A stretch of 64,000 nt of DNA. Source: Akkermansiaceae bacterium (GTDB taxonomy: Bacteria; Verrucomicrobiota; Verrucomicrobiia; Verrucomicrobiales; Akkermansiaceae). Below, piece after piece: positions 22,891 to 31,093 of the stretch (the stretch's first letter is position 1; each line of letters starts with the position of its first letter). The translations under genes were made by a program, and so were the position numbers. Where the stretch lies: contig JAGYIT010000016.1 of NCBI GenBank assembly GCA_018402445.1, forward strand, positions 1 through 64,000. The letters are read 5' to 3'. The notes under the pieces were generated by a model that saw only the letters and a program-made list of their open reading frames with translations, searched no databases and was not told the origin of the DNA.

Positions 22891-23622
22891 ATGTACCGCT
22901 ACGCCCTTGCCCTGCTGTTCATCTGCCACAACGCCATGGCCGTTGAGCCCGACGCGTTCGTCACCGACCTGCGCGAGACGATTTCCAAGATCGTGGACAC
23001 GCAAACCCTCGATTCCAAAGAGCGCGCCGACTGGGAAGCGCGGAAAGCGGAGTTCGCCGCCCTGCTGGAGCTGCATCACCGGGAAATCGGGCTTCTCAAT
23101 GAGGAGCTGGAAAAATCCGGCCTATCCGCCCCCGGCCACGGTGAATCCTCGGACGCGATGAAAGCGGAAATCGAATCGCTCAAGGAAACCCGCCGCCTAG
23201 CGAAAGAGGCCGTCGCGCGCAACGTGCCCCGCGCCGTCGCGCTGACCTCACGTTTCCCCGAACCGCTCAGGAAAGACTGCGAGACTGAGATCGCCTCCCT
23301 CCGCGCCTGGACCGCCAACGATGAACCCCGCGACGCCCTCCAATCCATCCTCTCCGTCCTCGCAAAGGCGCAACAATTCGACCGCCGCCTCACACGAGCC
23401 ACCGAGATCCGCGATGGCCGCGAGGTGGATGTGCTTTACCTTGGATTAGCGCGCGCCTTCTACGCCGACAGGAAAGACGGAGCCGGCATCGGCACACCCG
23501 GCGGCGATGGCTGGAACTGGATCGCAAAGCCGGAAATCCGCGCGGATCTAGTCGCCGCCTTCGACATGCTCGATAAAAAACGCCCCCCCGCCATGGTGCG
23601 CCTACCCCTGGAAATCCAATAA
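22891..23622 (+). CDS. DUF3450 periplasmic coiled-coil protein of a TonB system
   Basis: A 243-residue protein with signal peptide (MYRYALALLFICHNAMA), then a long coiled coil (about 20-110) and a C-terminal globular part (VDVLYLGLARAFYADRKDGA...WNWIAKPEIRADLVAAFDML) that matches the DUF3450 pattern. Such proteins open the DUF3450-ExbB-ExbB-ExbD-TonB-TPR operons seen in several Gram-negative groups and are thought to work in the periplasm with the TtpC-like proton channel. First gene of the operon; the 180 bp before it should contain the promoter. Confidence 0.8.
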   Translation: MYRYALALLFICHNAMAVEPDAFVTDLRETISKIVDTQTLDSKERADWEARKAEFAALLELHHREIGLLNEELEKSGLSAPGHGESSDAMKAEIESLKETRRLAKEAVARNVPRAVALTSRFPEPLRKDCETEIASLRAWTANDEPRDALQSILSVLAKAQQFDRRLTRATEIRDGREVDVLYLGLARAFYADRKDGAGIGTPGGDGWNWIAKPEIRADLVAAFDMLDKKRPPAMVRLPLEIQ

Positions 23623-23634
23623 TCTCCATTTTCC

Positions 23635-25062
23635 ATGCGACTCTTTAAATCCGTTTCCCTCCGCGTCCACTTGCCGGATTGTTTGAATTTTTCCACTCCG
23701 ACCAACTCCGCTGCGCTCCGGGTCTGGTTTCTCTTCGCGATCACACCTCTAGCCGCACAAACCGAAGTCCCCGCCGCCCTCGAAAAAGCGAAAACCGACC
23801 TCACCGCCGCGCTCTCCGGCCTTGAGAAAACCCGCACCGCCATCGCCGCGGAGAAGCCAACCCTATCCGCCGATTTCGCGAAAACCGAAATCGAACTCCG
23901 CGAGAAACGCCGCCTCGTACGCATCGCACGGCAGTCCAAGGAAGACCGGGCCGAAGAGCTTCGCCAGCTCCGCACCGACCTCGCCACGCGCCAACAGGAT
24001 GCCAGCTACCTCGCCGGATTGCTAAAAGACCATGCGCTGAAAACCACCACGCTCTCCACACCGGGAGCAGCGCCCCTCGAAATTCCCCCGGAAATCATCG
24101 CCTCGAACCCCCACCAACCCGCGACCGCCCTGAGCGAGCGCCTCCCCATCCTCGACGCCGCCCTTGACCGCGTAGAGGCGTTGCTCGGTGGTTCCACCTC
24201 ACCCGGTAAAGCCTCAGATCCCGAAGGCAACATTCGTGAAGGCATCCTCGCCGCCCTTGGCCCCATCTCCTTTTTCCTCTCCGATGACCAATTGGTCGGC
24301 GGCGACATCATCGCTTCCACACCCGGCGAAATCCCCCATTTTGTCCCCGGTTCAGCGGAGCAAATTTCCATGTTCATCGCCGGGAAAGAAATCGCCCTCC
24401 CGCTCGATCCCACCGGCGGCAACGCACGCGCGATGGACGAGATCGACGGTGGTTTCATGGATTTCATCCGCAAGGGCGGCCTATGGATCTGGCCCATCAT
24501 CCTCCTCGCCCTGCTCTCGATCGTGTTCGGCATCATCAAGCTCGCCCGTTTCGCCCGTTTCCGCGAACCCACCGACGCCTGGGTCTCCGCCATCCTCGCC
24601 GCCCTTCGCACCGGCGACCGCGCGAAGGCTTCCTCCATCGCCATCGGCCAACTCCACCCGGCCGGTGCCGTCATGGATAAGCTCGTCTCCGTTTCGGAAA
24701 ACAGCGCGGATCTCGTCGAGGAAACGCTCTATGAACAGCTCATGGCCGTGCAGGATAAAACTTCCTCCCTCCTTCCCGTAATCGCGATCACCGCCGCCAC
24801 CGCGCCGCTGCTCGGTCTGCTCGGCACAGTCTCGGGCATGATCGCCACCTTCAACCTCATCACCCTTTTCGGCTCCGGCGATCCCAAACCCCTCGCCGGC
24901 GGCATTTCCGAGGCGCTCATCACCACCCTCTTCGGCCTCGTGGTCGCCATCCCCGCGCTTATCCTCCACGCCTTCCTTTCGCGCCGCGCGCAGGGCATCG
25001 TGCAGACCACCGAGCGGCTCGGCCTTTCCTTCGTCAACGGGCTTAGGTCGAAGCAATCATAA
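23635..25062 (+). CDS. MotA/TolQ/ExbB proton channel with large periplasmic N-terminus (TtpC-like)
   Basis: A 475-residue protein. After a signal-like N-terminus, residues 45-130 are a coiled coil (LEKAKTDLTAALSGLEKTRT), followed by a globular linker. The ExbB core begins with a helix at about 282-305 (LWIWPIILLALLSIVFGIIK), a cytoplasmic loop, then helices at about 380-405 (APLLGLLGTVSGMIATF) and 425-450. The GLLGTVSGM motif is diagnostic. With ExbD it forms the proton-driven motor that energises TonB. The N-terminal 35 residues (LPDCLNFSTPTNSAALRVWF) look odd, and the true start may lie downstream. Confidence 0.88.
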   Translation: MRLFKSVSLRVHLPDCLNFSTPTNSAALRVWFLFAITPLAAQTEVPAALEKAKTDLTAALSGLEKTRTAIAAEKPTLSADFAKTEIELREKRRLVRIARQSKEDRAEELRQLRTDLATRQQDASYLAGLLKDHALKTTTLSTPGAAPLEIPPEIIASNPHQPATALSERLPILDAALDRVEALLGGSTSPGKASDPEGNIREGILAALGPISFFLSDDQLVGGDIIASTPGEIPHFVPGSAEQISMFIAGKEIALPLDPTGGNARAMDEIDGGFMDFIRKGGLWIWPIILLALLSIVFGIIKLARFARFREPTDAWVSAILAALRTGDRAKASSIAIGQLHPAGAVMDKLVSVSENSADLVEETLYEQLMAVQDKTSSLLPVIAITAATAPLLGLLGTVSGMIATFNLITLFGSGDPKPLAGGISEALITTLFGLVVAIPALILHAFLSRRAQGIVQTTERLGLSFVNGLRSKQS

Positions 25063-25094
25063 CGAAGTCCCTCAATCTAACGCCCCCACCCATC

Positions 25095-25136
25095 CCCCTC
25101 TTCCTTGAAATTTAAAGTTTAAAAGTTGAAATTTTG
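25095..25136. repeat. TTGAAAG-type repeat abutting the second exbB start
   Basis: The leader CCCTCTTCC is followed by TTGAAATTTAAAGTTTAAAA and GTTGAAATTTTG, ending in the TTG start codon at 25134-25136. In that frame TAA lies at 25113-25115, seven codons upstream, so translation cannot begin earlier. No left arm is visible here. Confidence 0.7.
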
Positions 25137-25685
25137 ATCCACGCCATCCAGCTCACCTTGCGCGAGGGCGGCCTCACCCTCTACGCCCTGCTCGCCCTCG
25201 CCATCGCGATCTACGCGATCCTCTTCGGCGCATGGCGGCACCTCGCCTGCGCCCAGAAATCCATCGCCGCGAAAAAATGGCTTACCGCCACCACCGTCGC
25301 CAAAGCCCTGCCATGGGAACGGAAAGCACCCGATCCCCGCGAACTACAGCGCTCCTTCGCGAGTTTCGAACTCGACGAAATGGCCTGGATCGAGCGCCGC
25401 ATCCCCTTCCTCGCCGTCCTCATCACCGCCGCGCCGCTGCTCGGACTGCTAGGCACGGTCGCAGGCATGCTTCTCACCTTCTCCGGCATGGCCGCAGGCA
25501 ACGAAGCCCCCATCGACACCATCTCCACCGGCATTTCCAAAGCCCTCGTCACCACCCAGGCAGGCCTCGTCATCGCTATTCCCGCCGCCTTTCTCCTCGC
25601 CCTCCTCAAACGCCAATCCGAAACTACCCGCCTCAACCTCCAAGCCCAGCTCCACGAAAGACTGGCCGGAAACTTCAAACCCTAA
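25134..25685 (+). CDS. exbB: Second MotA/TolQ/ExbB proton channel protein
   Basis: A 183-residue ExbB of standard short form. Helix 1 is LTLYALLALAIAIYAILFGAW (about 13-33); helices 2 and 3 follow RIPFLAVLITAAPLLGLLGT and GLVIAIPAAFLLALL, with the conserved GLLGTVAGM turn. It pairs with ExbD and TonB in the inner membrane. The start is TTG at 25134, the last codon of a TTGAAAG-type repeat; there is no ATG before the first helix and an in-frame TAA seven codons upstream. Confidence 0.9.
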   Translation: MIHAIQLTLREGGLTLYALLALAIAIYAILFGAWRHLACAQKSIAAKKWLTATTVAKALPWERKAPDPRELQRSFASFELDEMAWIERRIPFLAVLITAAPLLGLLGTVAGMLLTFSGMAAGNEAPIDTISTGISKALVTTQAGLVIAIPAAFLLALLKRQSETTRLNLQAQLHERLAGNFKP

Positions 25686-25720
25686 TCCACCAATGACCTC
25701 CTCATCCTCCGCCCACCCTC

Positions 25721-25792
25721 TTCCTTCGATCACCGATCACCGACCTGTCCGCCATAGCTTCAGCAACGGAGGATCACTGATCATCCGGCACT
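25721..25792. repeat. ATCACCGATC-family intergenic repeat upstream of exbD
   Basis: After the leader CCCTCTTCCTT come tandem CGATCACCGATCACCGA units, CTGTCCGCCATAGCTTCAGC, then AACGGAGGATCACTGATC and CCGGCACT. It ends 6 nt before the exbD ATG. Nearly identical in inverted orientation to 16474-16545 inside the helicase gene; a partial relative lies at 47856-47893. Confidence 0.7.
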
Positions 25793-25798
25793 GAAAAA

Positions 25799-26203
25799 AT
25801 GCGTCGCTTCCGCCACAGCACCAACTCCGAGACATCGGAAAGCATCGACATCTCACCGCTGATCGACGTCGTGTTCCTGCTGCTTATTTTCTTCATCGTG
25901 ACTACGGTGTTCGTGAAGGAAACCGGCGTGGAAATCTCCAAGCCGCGCGCCGCCTCTTCGGAAGACCTGGAGCGCCAATCCATCCTCATCGCCGTCACCC
26001 ACGAAGGCCGCGTCTGGCACGGCGGCCGCGAGATCGGGCAGGATGGGGTGCGCGCCGTCGTCGCCGCCCTACTTGAGGAAACCCCGGAAACCCCCGTCAT
26101 CATCCGTGCCGACGCCACCACCCCCACCCAGGCCACCGTCTCCGTCATCGACTCCGCTAAACTCGCCGGGGCCGACTCCGTCTCACTGGCCACAGAGCGT
26201 TAA
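25799..26203 (+). CDS. exbD: ExbD/TolR-type biopolymer transport protein
   Basis: A 134-residue single-pass inner-membrane protein. Residues 1-19 are cytoplasmic; the membrane helix is about 20-40 (PLIDVVFLLLIFFIVTTVFV) with the conserved proton-carrying Asp23; the periplasmic domain ends in PVIIRADATTPTQATVSVID, typical of ExbD. ATG start at 25799, directly after the ATCACCGATC repeat. Works with the two upstream ExbB proteins. Confidence 0.92.
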   Translation: MRRFRHSTNSETSESIDISPLIDVVFLLLIFFIVTTVFVKETGVEISKPRAASSEDLERQSILIAVTHEGRVWHGGREIGQDGVRAVVAALLEETPETPVIIRADATTPTQATVSVIDSAKLAGADSVSLATER

Positions 26204-26323
26204 ATTTCAACCTTCAACTCTCAAAAAGATGACCGCGCTCTCTAACTATTTCCATCAACCGCTTTCCCGTCGAACCCTTCCACCCAACCCAAGTCTTCCT
26301 TGAGAGTTGAAAGTTGAATTTTG
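26204..26323. repeat. Inverted pair of TTGAAAG-type repeats spanning the exbD-tonB gap
   Basis: The left arm directly follows the exbD stop (AAATTTCAACCTTCAACTCT, then CAAAAAG). The right arm (CCTTGAGAGTTGAAAGTTGA, about 26298-26317) is its near-perfect reverse complement across a core of about 75 bp. AACCCAAGTCTTCC introduces the right arm, the same bridge as inside the helicase gene. The right arm ends TGA-ATT-TTG, the TTG being the tonB start. Confidence 0.7.
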
Positions 26324-27032
26324 AATCTTAAATCCACCATCATCGGCCTCGCCGCCTCCGCACTATTGCTTGCGGTGCTTGGTTTCGCGCGGATTTTCGT
26401 GGTGAGCGCAGACGTGCCCGATCTCGCGGTTCGAGAAATCGAGACCGTGACCTTCGAGCCTCCGCCCCCACCTCCACCGCTGGTGGAACCACCGCCCGAT
26501 GCCCCTCCCCCGCCGCCGACCCTCACCAACCTGTCTCCTATCCCGGATCCCTCGCGCGTGCCCATCCCGCAGGCGAGATGTGCCGATGGACATCACCCTG
26601 CCGGTGGAAAGTTTCCACGCGGATCTCGCGCCCGCGCCGCTTCCAGCCGCTCCCGCACCGCCCAAACCGGTTCAGCATTCGAAGCAGTTTTTCAAAAAGG
26701 AGCAAAACTACCAGCGCACGCCACCACCGCCCGTTGCGAAGTCCCACTACGACGCCAACGAACTCGACGGCACACCGCGCCTCCTCCGCCACGGCTCAGC
26801 CACTTTCCCGGCAAGCCTCGCCCGCCAAGGCCAATCGCGTGGAACCGTCGTCCTCGAGGTCGAGCTTTCCCCCGCTGGCTCCGTCAGCGTCCGCCGCGTC
26901 GTTTCCTCCACGCACCCGGATCTCGTCGCGCCCGCCCGCCGTGTCGCCGCCGGGGCACGCTTCACCCCGCCCAAGCGCAACGGCGAACCCGTCAATGCCA
27001 TCATGCGCTGGCCTATTATTATCGAAAAGTGA
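26321..27032 (+). pseudogene. tonB: TonB-family energy transducer, broken by a +1 frameshift
   Basis: The N-terminal frame has a membrane anchor (STIIGLAASALLLAVLGFAR) and a Pro-rich span (EPPPPPPPLVEPPPDAPPPP). The C-terminal frame from about 26576 has DVPMDITLPVESFHADLAPA, a linker, and the TonB C-terminal domain (ASLARQGQSRGTVVLEVELS...VSVRRVVSSTHPDLVAPARR...FTPPKRNGEPVNAIMRWPI). One extra base near 26575 (GCG-A-GATGTG) separates them. If intact it links the ExbB/ExbD motor to outer-membrane receptors. TTG start in a repeat, with an in-frame TGA two codons before. The frame break may be a sequence error, since both halves are well preserved. Confidence 0.8.
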
Positions 27033-27105
27033 TTAGTTATTAGTTATTAGTTATTGGTTATGATTTCTTACTTATCCATCTGCGTCCATCTGCGTCCATC
27101 TGCGG
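27031..27105. repeat. TTAGTTA and CATCTGCGTC tandem repeats at the start of the TPR gene
   Basis: GATTAGTTATTAGTTATTAG continues into TTATTGGTTATG (27031-27062, 8-bp period), whose end provides both a TTG (27054) and the ATG (27060) of the next gene. Then TCCATCTGCG repeats three times with a 10-bp period (27075-27105), inside the coding frame of the signal peptide. Two different repeat families thus cover the gene's 5' end. Confidence 0.65.
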
Positions 27106-28430
27106 TTTTATTCCTCTTCTCTACTGCAACCGCAGTAGCTTCCGCCGAGCCCCTCCCCCTTTCCACCTCGTATTGGAAAGATCCGGCGTTCCTGAAATCC
27201 TTCAACGGCTCCTACCGCATCGAGGCGCGCATCGAACCCAACGTCACCACCGAGGAGCGCGGATTACTCGTGGAAGTGCAGCACCTGATGGCCGCCGGGA
27301 ACCGCACCGGGGCTTTGGAAAAGATCCGCTCCAGCCCGCTCACGGAAAAATCCCCCGCCCTCACCTTCAACCTCGCGAACCTCCTTTTCGAGACCGGCGA
27401 GAACGAAAAGGCCATCGCCGCTTATGAAACCGCGCTCAAGGAATACCCGTCCTTCCGCCGCGCCCACCGCAACCTTGCGCTCGCCCTCGTCCGCGACAAC
27501 AAGCTTCCCAAAGCCCTCGAACACCTCACCGAAGCGATCCGCCTCGGCGATTCCGAGGGCAGCACCTACGGGCTGCTCGGCTATTGCCGCCTCGCCCGCA
27601 AGGAGTTCGCAAGCGCCCTGCAAGCCTACCGTATCGCACAGGTCACCGAGCCGGATGTGGCGGAGTGGAAAGCGGGTGTCGCCCAATGCCTGCAGGAAAC
27701 CGGTGGCAAGGAGGAAGCCGTCGCACTCCTCGACGAGGTCATCGCCCTGCGTCCGCTCGAATCCTCCTACGCCATCCTGCTCGCCAACATCCACCTCGAT
27801 CTCGGCCGCCTCGACTCCGCCGCCAAGGCGCTCGAACTCCCCTTCCGCCTCGGCGTCCTCCCGCCCGATCCCACCCTGCTCCTCGCCGATCTCCACCTCC
27901 GCGCGGATCGCCCGGTGGCCGCGAAATCCGCCACGGAGGCCGCTTTCTCGAAAGAACAAAAACCCGGCACCGATGCCATCCTGCGGCTGGTCGCCACCGC
28001 CTCGAACCAAGGCGATTGGCTCTTCGTGAAAGACCTCATCGCCAAGGCGGAAACTCCGGAACCCTCCCGCGCCATGAACCTCGCGAAGGCCCGCTACCTC
28101 ATCGATTCCGAGGAAGATCCCGCCGCCGGAGCCGGGCTGTTAGAGAAACTCGTTTCCGAAGACCCCACCGACGGCACCGCCCTCCTCGCGCTCGCGAAAC
28201 ATCACACCGCCACCGGCCAACCCGGCTCCGCCGAACTCCTCTTGGAACGCGCCACCGCCGATTCGACCAGCGCCTACGAAGCTCACGTCGAACTCGTCAG
28301 GCTCCGGGTCGCACAATCCCGCTACGCCGACGCGCTTGTATCCACGGATGCGGCGCTCGCGCTGAATCCCACCGAATCGCTCATCAGCTACCGCAAGGCC
28401 TTGGCCGAGACCGCTTCGGCGGCGGAGTGA
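27060..28430 (+). CDS. Exported TPR-repeat protein of the TonB operon
   Basis: A 456-residue protein with a signal peptide whose centre is written by a 10-bp DNA repeat (SICVHLRPSAVLFL), then tetratricopeptide repeats through the rest: TFNLANLLFETGENEKAIAA, RAHRNLALALVRDNKLPKAL, STYGLLGYCRLARKEFASAL, SYAILLANIHLDLGRLDSAA and others, about 34 residues apart. Operons of the DUF3450-ExbB-ExbD-TonB type usually end with such a TPR protein, presumed to help assemble the periplasmic complex. The start may be ATG 27060 or TTG 27054. Confidence 0.8.
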   Translation: MISYLSICVHLRPSAVLFLFSTATAVASAEPLPLSTSYWKDPAFLKSFNGSYRIEARIEPNVTTEERGLLVEVQHLMAAGNRTGALEKIRSSPLTEKSPALTFNLANLLFETGENEKAIAAYETALKEYPSFRRAHRNLALALVRDNKLPKALEHLTEAIRLGDSEGSTYGLLGYCRLARKEFASALQAYRIAQVTEPDVAEWKAGVAQCLQETGGKEEAVALLDEVIALRPLESSYAILLANIHLDLGRLDSAAKALELPFRLGVLPPDPTLLLADLHLRADRPVAAKSATEAAFSKEQKPGTDAILRLVATASNQGDWLFVKDLIAKAETPEPSRAMNLAKARYLIDSEEDPAAGAGLLEKLVSEDPTDGTALLALAKHHTATGQPGSAELLLERATADSTSAYEAHVELVRLRVAQSRYADALVSTDAALALNPTESLISYRKALAETASAAE

Positions 28431-28443
28431 GACCCCGGCCATA

Positions 28444-29748
28444 TCATGCGGCATCCGCGTTCGCGTCCGCGTCGGGCTTGCGGCGGCGGAGCGATGGTGA
28501 CTTCGTTCCCTCGACCACATGGCGGTTGATGGAGACTCCCTCGACGTCGCCTCGGGAGGGGACATCGAACATGACATCGAGCATCAGTTTCTCGAAAATG
28601 GAGCGGAGGGCGCGGGCGCCGGTGCCGCGATCGACGGCCTGTTTCGCCATCGCGCGGAGGGCGTCGCGGGTGATGCGGAGCTTCACGCTGTTGAGGGCGA
28701 GCTGCTTGGAATACTGCTTCACCAGCGCGTTCTTCGGCTCGGTGAGGATGCGGACAAGCTCGTCCTCGGTGAGCTTGCGCAGAGAAGTGATGACGGGCAG
28801 GCGTCCGATGAACTCGGGGATCAGGCCGAAATGGAGGAGGTCTTCCGGGAGGACTTTCTCGAGGATCTTCGAGGTCTTCTCGTCGAGGTCGTTGTTGGTT
28901 TGGTTATCGGAGTGGAAGCCAAGGGTCTTGCTGCCGAGGCGGCGTTTGACGATGTCTTCCAAGCCGACGAACGCGCCGCCGCAAACGAAGAGGATCTTCT
29001 CGGTGTTGACCTGGATGTATTCCTGCTGCGGATGCTTGCGGCCGCCTTGCGGGGGAACGTTGCAAACGCTGCCTTCGAGGATTTTTAGGAGGGCCTGCTG
29101 GACGCCCTCGCCGGAAACGTCGCGGGTGATGGAAACGTTCTCGGTCTTGCGGCCGATCTTGTCGATCTCATCGACGTAGATGATGCCGCGCTCGGCGCGC
29201 TCGACATCGAAGTCCGCAGCCTGCAACAGGCGGAGGATGATATTTTCCACGTCCTCGCCGACGTAACCCGCTTCGGTGAGCGTGGTGGCATCGACGATGC
29301 AGAAAGGAACATCAAGCACGCGGGCAAGGGTGCGGGCGAGCAGGGTTTTCCCTGAGCCGGTGGAGCCGAGCAGGAGCACGTTCGATTTCTCGATCTCCAC
29401 GTCCTTGAACTCGGCGGAGACGCCGAGGTTGTTCTGATTGAGGCGGAGGTAATGATTGTAAACGGCAACGGAGAGGACTTTTTTCGCGGTCTCTTGGCCG
29501 ATCACGTATTGGTCGAGTTCGTGAAGGAGTTCGGCGGGCGTCGGGATTTCCTCGCGCTTGTGGGAGGATTTGCCCTTGCCCTTTTTACCTTTGGACTCGG
29601 GCGGGTTCAGTTCCTTCACAAGGATGTTGGAGCAGACATCCACGCACTCGTTGCAGATGTAAACGCCGGGGCCGGCGATCAGTTTTTTTACCTCAGAGTG
29701 GCTCTTCCCGCAGAAAGAGCACATGGTTAGATTCGATGCGCGCGCCAT
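28444..29748 (-). CDS. clpX: ATP-dependent Clp protease ATP-binding subunit ClpX
   Basis: A 434-residue AAA+ unfoldase. The N-terminal zinc-binding domain has Cys10, Cys13, Cys32 and Cys35. Walker A GSTGSGKT is at 128-135; the pore loop region [10 protein letters not shown], Walker B IIYVDEID and sensor-2 GTGARALRS are all present. The ClpP-docking loop reads LGF (SKTLGFHSD) in place of the usual IGF. It delivers substrates to ClpP, encoded upstream but separated by a serine hydrolase gene. The ORF starts at ATG 29748; the next ATG gives MCSFCGK, only 8 residues shorter. Confidence 0.95.
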   Translation of the reverse strand: MARASNLTMCSFCGKSHSEVKKLIAGPGVYICNECVDVCSNILVKELNPPESKGKKGKGKSSHKREEIPTPAELLHELDQYVIGQETAKKVLSVAVYNHYLRLNQNNLGVSAEFKDVEIEKSNVLLLGSTGSGKTLLARTLARVLDVPFCIVDATTLTEAGYVGEDVENIILRLLQAADFDVERAERGIIYVDEIDKIGRKTENVSITRDVSGEGVQQALLKILEGSVCNVPPQGGRKHPQQEYIQVNTEKILFVCGGAFVGLEDIVKRRLGSKTLGFHSDNQTNNDLDEKTSKILEKVLPEDLLHFGLIPEFIGRLPVITSLRKLTEDELVRILTEPKNALVKQYSKQLALNSVKLRITRDALRAMAKQAVDRGTGARALRSIFEKLMLDVMFDVPSRGDVEGVSINRHVVEGTKSPSLRRRKPDADANADAA

Positions 29749-29851
29749 TTCCTGAATTAAGCCCCGCCCGACCCATACGCAAAGCCCGAAATCCGGTTTT
29801 TCGCTCGCCCAGCGCGGAGTCAGCCCCGCTTCGAGGGGAAATCCGCGCGGG

Positions 29852-30994
29852 TCATTTTGCCGCCGCTTCCTGGAACTGCCTTCGGGTGCCAGAGGCGTCG
29901 CCGTTGTTGAAGTTGGTGCGCTGCACCATCATGACCATGTAGCGGCCTTTTGCGGGATCGATCCATGCCTGGGTGCCGTAAGCACCGCCGTGGCCGAAGG
30001 TGCCCGCCGAAAGCGGTGCGGTGACACCGACAGGCTCGGCCACGCGGATCCAACCGAGGCCGTATTCGCTGCCGGGAACGAAGCCCGCCTTGAGCGATCC
30101 GGTGTGGGAGCGGCTCATTTCGGCGATCGATTCCGGGGTGAGGTAGCGTTTCCCGTCGAGTTCGCCGCCGTTGAGGATCATGCGGGCGTACCTTCCGTAA
30201 TCGCGTGCGGTGGAGAAAAGCCCGCCCGCGGCGCTGGGGAAGCGGTCGGTGGAGGTCGGGGATTTGCCGTAGAAAATTTTCACCGGCTCGGCGCGGAAGC
30301 CGTCCTTGGTGGTGGCATAGGAGACGACCAGCCGTTTTACCTGGGCTTCATGGAGGTTGAAGGTGGTGTCCTTCATGCCGAGGGGGACGAAGAGGTTTTC
30401 CCGTAGGTAATCGGGGAAGGATTTCCCGGAAACGACCTCGATGACGCGGGCGGCGGTGCTGATCCCGGTCTGGCAATACGCCCATTTCGTGCCGGGTTCG
30501 AATCGCAGCGGCTTCGCGGCAACCAGCGCGGTGAGTTCAGCGAGGTTGGTGGTCGCGGCGTTCTCCGGGCCGCTGAGATCTTGGAGGCCGCTGGTGTGGG
30601 CGAGGATCTCGGCGATGGTGATGGTGGCGGGCTTTCCGTCCGCGCCCTTGAGATCCCTGAACTCGGGGAGGTGTTTGGAAACGGGATCGGAGATGGAAAC
30701 AAGGCCTTTCTCAACAGCCATCATCATCGCGGTGCCGGTGACGGGCTTGGTCATGGAGGCGATCCAGAACATGTGATCCGGCGTCAGTTTTTCCCCGGTG
30801 CCGATGTCCGCGAATCCGGCGGTGGCGGTGGCGAGGACGCCTTCGCGGTCTCCTACCTGTGCGGTGACCCCGGCGACTTCACGTGATTCGATCTGCTTCG
30901 CGGCGAAGGAATCGAGGGCTTCCTGAAGCGCGGTCGGTTCGGCGGCGGCGGGGAGGGCGAGTCCGAAGATCACCGCGAAGAGGCACTTTTTCAT
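29852..30994 (-). CDS. Serine hydrolase, beta-lactamase/class C family
   Basis: A 380-residue exported enzyme with signal peptide ([18 protein letters not shown]). The active-site Ser80-x-x-Lys83 is in [10 protein letters not shown], the second motif is Tyr-Cys-Gln (WAYCQTG, about 173) where YxN is usual, and the third is GHGGAYG near the C-terminus in place of KTG. This is the pattern of esterase/DD-peptidase-like members, not of true AmpC. Probably periplasmic, acting on cell-wall peptides or esters. It lies between clpP and clpX, which normally adjoin, and starts 100 nt after the clpP stop, behind two small hairpins. Confidence 0.85.
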   Translation of the reverse strand: MKKCLFAVIFGLALPAAAEPTALQEALDSFAAKQIESREVAGVTAQVGDREGVLATATAGFADIGTGEKLTPDHMFWIASMTKPVTGTAMMMAVEKGLVSISDPVSKHLPEFRDLKGADGKPATITIAEILAHTSGLQDLSGPENAATTNLAELTALVAAKPLRFEPGTKWAYCQTGISTAARVIEVVSGKSFPDYLRENLFVPLGMKDTTFNLHEAQVKRLVVSYATTKDGFRAEPVKIFYGKSPTSTDRFPSAAGGLFSTARDYGRYARMILNGGELDGKRYLTPESIAEMSRSHTGSLKAGFVPGSEYGLGWIRVAEPVGVTAPLSAGTFGHGGAYGTQAWIDPAKGRYMVMMVQRTNFNNGDASGTRRQFQEAAAK

Positions 30995-31038
30995 GGGTGG
31001 GGGGAACCCTATGGCTAGTGCGGAGGCTTGGCAAGGTG

Positions 31039-31084
31039 GGAGGGACAGGATGTCCCTCCGACGGACTGGGACTGCAAGTCCCAG
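31039..31084. repeat. Two adjacent perfect hairpins (REP-like) between clpP and the hydrolase gene
   Basis: GGAGGGACA-GGA-TGTCCCTCC at 31039-31059 (9-bp stem) and CTGGGACT-GCA-AGTCCCAG at 31066-31084 (8-bp stem). Neither has a T-run, so simple intrinsic termination is unlikely. Paired short hairpins in an intergenic gap resemble REP/BIME units or an mRNA-stability element of the tig-clpP message. Confidence 0.6.
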
Positions 31085-31093
31085 CCACGGGCC

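Noticed and set aside
29852..30994. The serine hydrolase as an AmpC-type antibiotic resistance gene
   Set aside because: The second motif is YCQ and the KTG triad is absent; the pattern fits esterase or peptidase relatives, not a true class C beta-lactamase.
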